Shown here: in pieces, positions 15,695 through 17,946 of the stretch | Layout of the letters: each line of letters starts with the position of its first letter | How positions within the stretch are numbered: position 1 is the first letter of the stretch | Source: an uncultured Bacteroidales bacterium | GTDB taxonomy: Bacteria > Bacteroidota > Bacteroidia > Bacteroidales > UBA932 | NCBI GenBank assembly: GCA_910585445.1 | Contig: CAJUEK010000047.1 | Location: 1 to 17,946, forward strand | Reading direction: 5' to 3' | DNA: 17,946 bases | The notes under the pieces: generated by a model | What the model was told of the DNA's origin: nothing | The model's database searches: none | What the model saw: the letters and a program-made list of their open reading frames with translations, nothing else | Translations under genes and position numbers: made by a program

Positions 15695-16322
15695 AGCATT
15701 GATATTCGATATGGGAGGCGTTCTTGTTGACCTTGATGTCCAGGCCTGCAAGGATGCGTTCAAGCAGGGGCTCGGGTACATGAGGATAGATTCACTCATT
15801 GACGCCTGCCATCAGAAGGGGATATACGGTGAATTGGAGGAAGGCATGCTTTCCGCGGAGGATTTCAGGAGTGCCGTGCTTTCGGAGTCGCGTCCCGGGG
15901 CGTCTGCTGAGGATGTTGACAGGGCCATGTGGAAGATGCTTGTCGGCATAGAGCCGTATAAGGTGGAGATGCTCTCGAGGCTTTCAGAGGACTATGACCT
16001 TTATCTGCTCAGCAACAATAATCCTATCTGCCTGGCGAGGTCGGCTGCCATGTTTGAGGAGGCTGGCATACCGTTGGACAAGATATTCAAGAAGTGCTTT
16101 TTCTCTTTCGGGATGAAGATGCTTAAGCCTTCTGTGGAGTTCTACCGTGAGGTCATGAGGCAAATCGCTCTTCCTGCATGCGACATGCTTTTCATAGATG
16201 ATTCAATGAAGAATGTTGAGGGGGCTGTCCAGGCTGGGCTTCCTGCCGTGTATTATGAGCCTGGCACAGACCTGGATGCGCTTATGCGCTTGCAGACCGC
16301 TAAGATGGAGGGACATTGCTGA
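15687..16322 (+). CDS. HAD-superfamily phosphatase (YihX-like, subfamily IA)
   Basis: The 211-residue cytoplasmic hydrolase shows all four HAD motifs: FDMGGVLVD with nucleophile Asp8, LLSNNN near 110-115 (motif II Ser), KMLKPS near 143-148 (motif III Lys), and FIDDSMKN near 170-177 (motif IV Asp pair). The second acid of DxD is Gly10, as in YihX-type DLGNV/DLGGV proteins, so this is the family norm and not a loss. A helical cap lies between motifs I and II (about 15-95). YihX acts on glucose-1-phosphate; the substrate here is unknown. An upstream GTG in frame (15675) adds only four residues; ATG 15687 starts directly at the first strand and is preferred. It overlaps the TPR stop by 8 bp and shares one base with the next start (TGATG). 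Confidence 0.9.
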   Translation: MNKALIFDMGGVLVDLDVQACKDAFKQGLGYMRIDSLIDACHQKGIYGELEEGMLSAEDFRSAVLSESRPGASAEDVDRAMWKMLVGIEPYKVEMLSRLSEDYDLYLLSNNNPICLARSAAMFEEAGIPLDKIFKKCFFSFGMKMLKPSVEFYREVMRQIALPACDMLFIDDSMKNVEGAVQAGLPAVYYEPGTDLDALMRLQTAKMEGHC

Positions 16323-17116
16323 TGGTCAGGTTCATGAGCCTTTCGAGCGGGAGCTGCGGCAACTGCTATTACCTCGGTACTGAAACATCCGGCATACTCA
16401 TCGATGCCGGTGTAAGCCTGCGCAGGCTGAAGAAAGCACTGGCCGAGCATGGCCTTGACCATGACTCTTTTTCCGCAGTGCTTGTCACGCATGACCACCT
16501 TGATCATATAAGGCACCTTGGCTCTTATTGCAAGCGCCTGTCAAAGCCCGTATATACCGCCGAAGCCATCCACAAGGCCCTTGCACGTCATACGTTCACT
16601 GCATCGGCCATCGGAGCATGCCGGAAGGTGCTTGCGGAGGGGGAGTGGAATGAAATCGCCGGGATGCAGGTGCGCTATTTCACGGTGCCTCACGATGCCA
16701 CCCAGACAGTTGGCTATGCGATAATGATAGACGGCCACAATTTCCTTATCATGACTGACGTTGGACGTGTCACGGATGAGGCTGTGGAGTTCGCCGGCAA
16801 GTCGGATACGGTGGTCATAGAATCCAATTATGACATGGATATGCTCATGGGCGGCAGATACACATATGAACTGAAGATGAGGATAGTGCAGGGATGCGGA
16901 CATCTGAGCAATGACGAGTGCGCATCCGCAATCAAGCGTTTCTGGCATCCGTCTCTGCGTAACATTTTCCTATGCCATCTGAGCGAGAACAACAATACCC
17001 ATGACCTCGCATACCGTTGCTCATGCGAAGCCCTCGAACAAATCGGAGTGGAGAAAGGCAGTGTGGCGCTGCGCTGTCTCCCCCGTCAGTACCCATCCGA
17101 AATGTTTTATCTGTAG
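16322..17116 (+). CDS. WalJ/YycJ-like metallo-beta-lactamase fold hydrolase
   Basis: The 264-residue protein has the di-metal site of the fold: THDHLDH (His57, His59, Asp61, His62), His124 in VPHDATQTVGY, Asp146 in MTDVGRV and His219 in CHLSENNNTHDLA. The opening FMSLSSGSCGNCYYLG and the LSENNNT block are characteristic of the YycJ/WalJ branch, whose members are proposed nucleic-acid hydrolases (exonuclease-like). In Firmicutes the gene follows the WalRK two-component system, but no such system is here, so the name reflects family only. ATG 16322 shares its A with the HAD stop (TGATG). A TTG two codons upstream is a less likely start. Last gene of the operon, followed by a strong terminator. 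Confidence 0.9.
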   Translation: MVRFMSLSSGSCGNCYYLGTETSGILIDAGVSLRRLKKALAEHGLDHDSFSAVLVTHDHLDHIRHLGSYCKRLSKPVYTAEAIHKALARHTFTASAIGACRKVLAEGEWNEIAGMQVRYFTVPHDATQTVGYAIMIDGHNFLIMTDVGRVTDEAVEFAGKSDTVVIESNYDMDMLMGGRYTYELKMRIVQGCGHLSNDECASAIKRFWHPSLRNIFLCHLSENNNTHDLAYRCSCEALEQIGVEKGSVALRCLPRQYPSEMFYL

Positions 17117-17199
17117 TTCTGCTTTGCCGGCCGCCTTCCTTGTGTTTTCGGACATTGTGTGCTGTGGAACTTAATAATCTGATTGCCAATGAGATACTG

Positions 17200-17234
17200 A
17201 AAAGCGATTCCTCGTTTTTGGGGAGTCGCTTTTT
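17200..17234 (+). terminator. Intrinsic terminator of the TPR-HAD-MBL operon
   Basis: AAAAGCGA (17200-17207) pairs with TCGCTTTT (17226-17233), and the inner TTCCTC pairs with GGGGAG allowing two G-U pairs, giving about 14 bp with a 6-nt loop at 17214-17219. The T-run 17230-17234 completes it. It starts 84 bp after the MBL stop. The A-run on the left could also make it work against leftward transcription. Confidence 0.85.
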
Positions 17235-17266
17235 GTAAAAGTTTGAATGGTAGGTCATTGCGCTTT

Positions 17267-17452
17267 ATGGCTCGCGCTCAAAACGCCGTCACTATCTTCC
17301 GAAAGATTGGCAGCAGAAGAGCTTAGCCTTCCCCGCACCTCGACATCCGCCTCTTCTTTCCCCATGAAGATAACGCCACCACTGAGGACTGTTCTGTCCA
17401 CATTGACCTCGCCGATTGGCTGCTGAGATGTCTTGAAACAGGCAACAAATAA
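17267..17452 (+). pseudogene. Orphan coding tail, unrecognised
   Basis: One plus frame reads as plausible protein on both sides of an in-frame TAG at 17324-17326. It gives 19 codons from ATG 17267 before the stop, then 41 codons (17327-17449) ending at TAA 17450-17452. The second part has the feel of a genuine C-terminus: HLDIRLFFPHEDN followed by VHIDLADWLLRCLETGNK, with codon choice close to that of the DUF3800 gene 45 bp downstream. I do not recognise the family. It may be the remaining 3' end of a gene lost by deletion, or a gene with a nonsense mutation. Another frame over 17253-17321 is also open, so a frameshift is possible. A non-coding origin cannot be excluded. Confidence 0.35.
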
Positions 17453-17465
17453 TCATAAAATATGC

Positions 17466-17473
17466 TACCTTTG
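17466..17473 (+). promoter_or_regulatory. Candidate -7 box for the DUF3800 gene
   Basis: TACCTTTG, identical to the MATE -7 box, lies 24 bp before the DUF3800 ATG (17498). This leaves a leader of about 18 nt. No good -33 TTTG is visible at the usual distance. Confidence 0.5.
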
Positions 17474-17497
17474 AGAACAGAACATAAAACACAAGCT

Positions 17498-17946
17498 ATG
17501 GAGTACATCATATATAGTGACGAATCGATTTCAAGAGGCGACTACTTCTCAGACTTCTTCGGAGGAGTACTCGTCCGCAGCAGGGATATTTATGAAGTAA
17601 CCAAAGCTATAGAAGCCAAGAAACAGGAACTTAATTTCCTCGGCGAAATCAAGTGGGTAAAAGTTTCAGTAAACTACCTGGAGAAATACAAAGAAATGAT
17701 GGATCTGTTCTTTAGCTTCATCAAGCAGGGCAAACTCAAATTACGCATAATGTTCCGTGACACCAATCAAGTGCCAACGAACCTTGACCGTGACCACATC
17801 GCCAACCGTTACAACCTCCTATATTATCAGTTCATCAAACACGCCTTCGGACTAATCCATCACTGCGACAGTCCAAAGGAAGACACATACCTTAAATTAT
17901 ACTTCGACAAACTTCCGATATCGCGTGAAGAAAACGATGCATTCAA
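17498..17946 (+). CDS. DUF3800 domain protein, 5' part (runs off the window)
   Basis: From ATG 17498 the frame is open for 149 codons to the window end. The opening YIIYSDES (residues 3-10), followed by a strand FFGGVLVRS, matches the N-terminus of DUF3800 proteins, which are predicted to have an RNase H-like fold with acidic residues such as Asp8 and Glu9 near a catalytic site. A KWVKVS block (52-57) and a later acidic strand LKLYFDK are also consistent. DUF3800 genes are common in mobile and defence-rich regions of bacterial genomes, but their function is not established. The gene has more AAA, GAA and ATA codons than the neighbouring core genes, and follows apparent gene debris, which suits recent acquisition. 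The C-terminal half cannot be assessed. Confidence 0.75.
   Translation, partial: MEYIIYSDESISRGDYFSDFFGGVLVRSRDIYEVTKAIEAKKQELNFLGEIKWVKVSVNYLEKYKEMMDLFFSFIKQGKLKLRIMFRDTNQVPTNLDRDHIANRYNLLYYQFIKHAFGLIHHCDSPKEDTYLKLYFDKLPISREENDAF

Noticed and set aside
15687..15716. Loss of the second Asp in HAD motif I as a sign of an inactive enzyme
   Set aside because: Gly at this position is normal in YihX-type HAD phosphatases; the other motifs are complete.
17292..17492. Minus-strand open frame between the terminator and DUF3800
   Set aside because: Cys/Arg/Gly-rich composition without motifs, and it would run through the DUF3800 promoter; the plus-strand reading looks more protein-like.
1..17946. 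tRNA, rRNA, CRISPR array, insertion sequence or integrase
   Set aside because: No cloverleaf with CCA-proximal pattern, no regularly spaced direct repeats and no transposase or recombinase motifs were seen on either strand.

Overview
The window looks like chromosomal DNA from a member of the Bacteroidales, probably an uncultured gut or rumen type. This rests on moderate GC, tight operons, little Shine-Dalgarno signal, and repeated matches to the Bacteroidetes -7 box TAnnTTTG (TACCTTTG, TATCTTTG, TAATTTTG) at sensible distances from starts. Typical protein families are also present: a golvesin-domain amidase of the type often labelled xanthan lyase, a TPR lipo/secretome-type protein, and a WalJ-like metallo-beta-lactamase fold protein. 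No rRNA, tRNA, CRISPR array or insertion sequence was found.

Layout. (1) 1-91 holds three abutting mini-hairpins. (2) 92-4847, minus strand, is an ion/solute transport operon: an SLC13/DASS permease with two RCK_C (TrkA_C) domains, a DUF389 membrane protein, and a TrkH-type K+ channel subunit whose ATG overlaps the DUF389 stop. (3) 4848-5080 is a divergent control region with back-to-back promoters, a perfect 13-bp palindrome between them, and a U-flanked hairpin in each leader. (4) 5081-6424, plus strand, is a MATE efflux pump whose stop interlocks with the stop of the convergent operon. (5) 6421-12438, minus strand, is a tightly coupled operon of VanZ-like protein, large split amidase with a golvesin-like insert, UPF0597/CyuA-type Fe-S enzyme, and a fucose-isomerase-fold protein. 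An M28-family protein (12499-13572) that has lost several metal or catalytic residues lies just upstream on the same strand. (6) 13573-13675 holds two promoters that face each other across an inverted repeat. (7) 13676-17116, plus strand, is a TPR protein / HAD phosphatase / WalJ-like MBL operon closed by a strong terminator. (8) 17237-17946 looks like the edge of an accessory region: an orphan coding tail followed by the 5' part of a DUF3800 gene that runs off the window.

How the genes may work together (inference). The left operon handles monovalent cations and anions. The central operon has an envelope flavour: secreted amidase, VanZ, exported M28-like protein, then two small-molecule enzymes. 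The amidase and the CyuA-type and isomerase-fold enzymes are stop/start coupled or 23 bp apart, which suggests one uptake or remodelling pathway whose substrate is not visible from sequence. The most interesting points are the apparent M28 pseudo-peptidase, the amidase split by its insert, the two symmetrical control regions, and the gene debris next to DUF3800.
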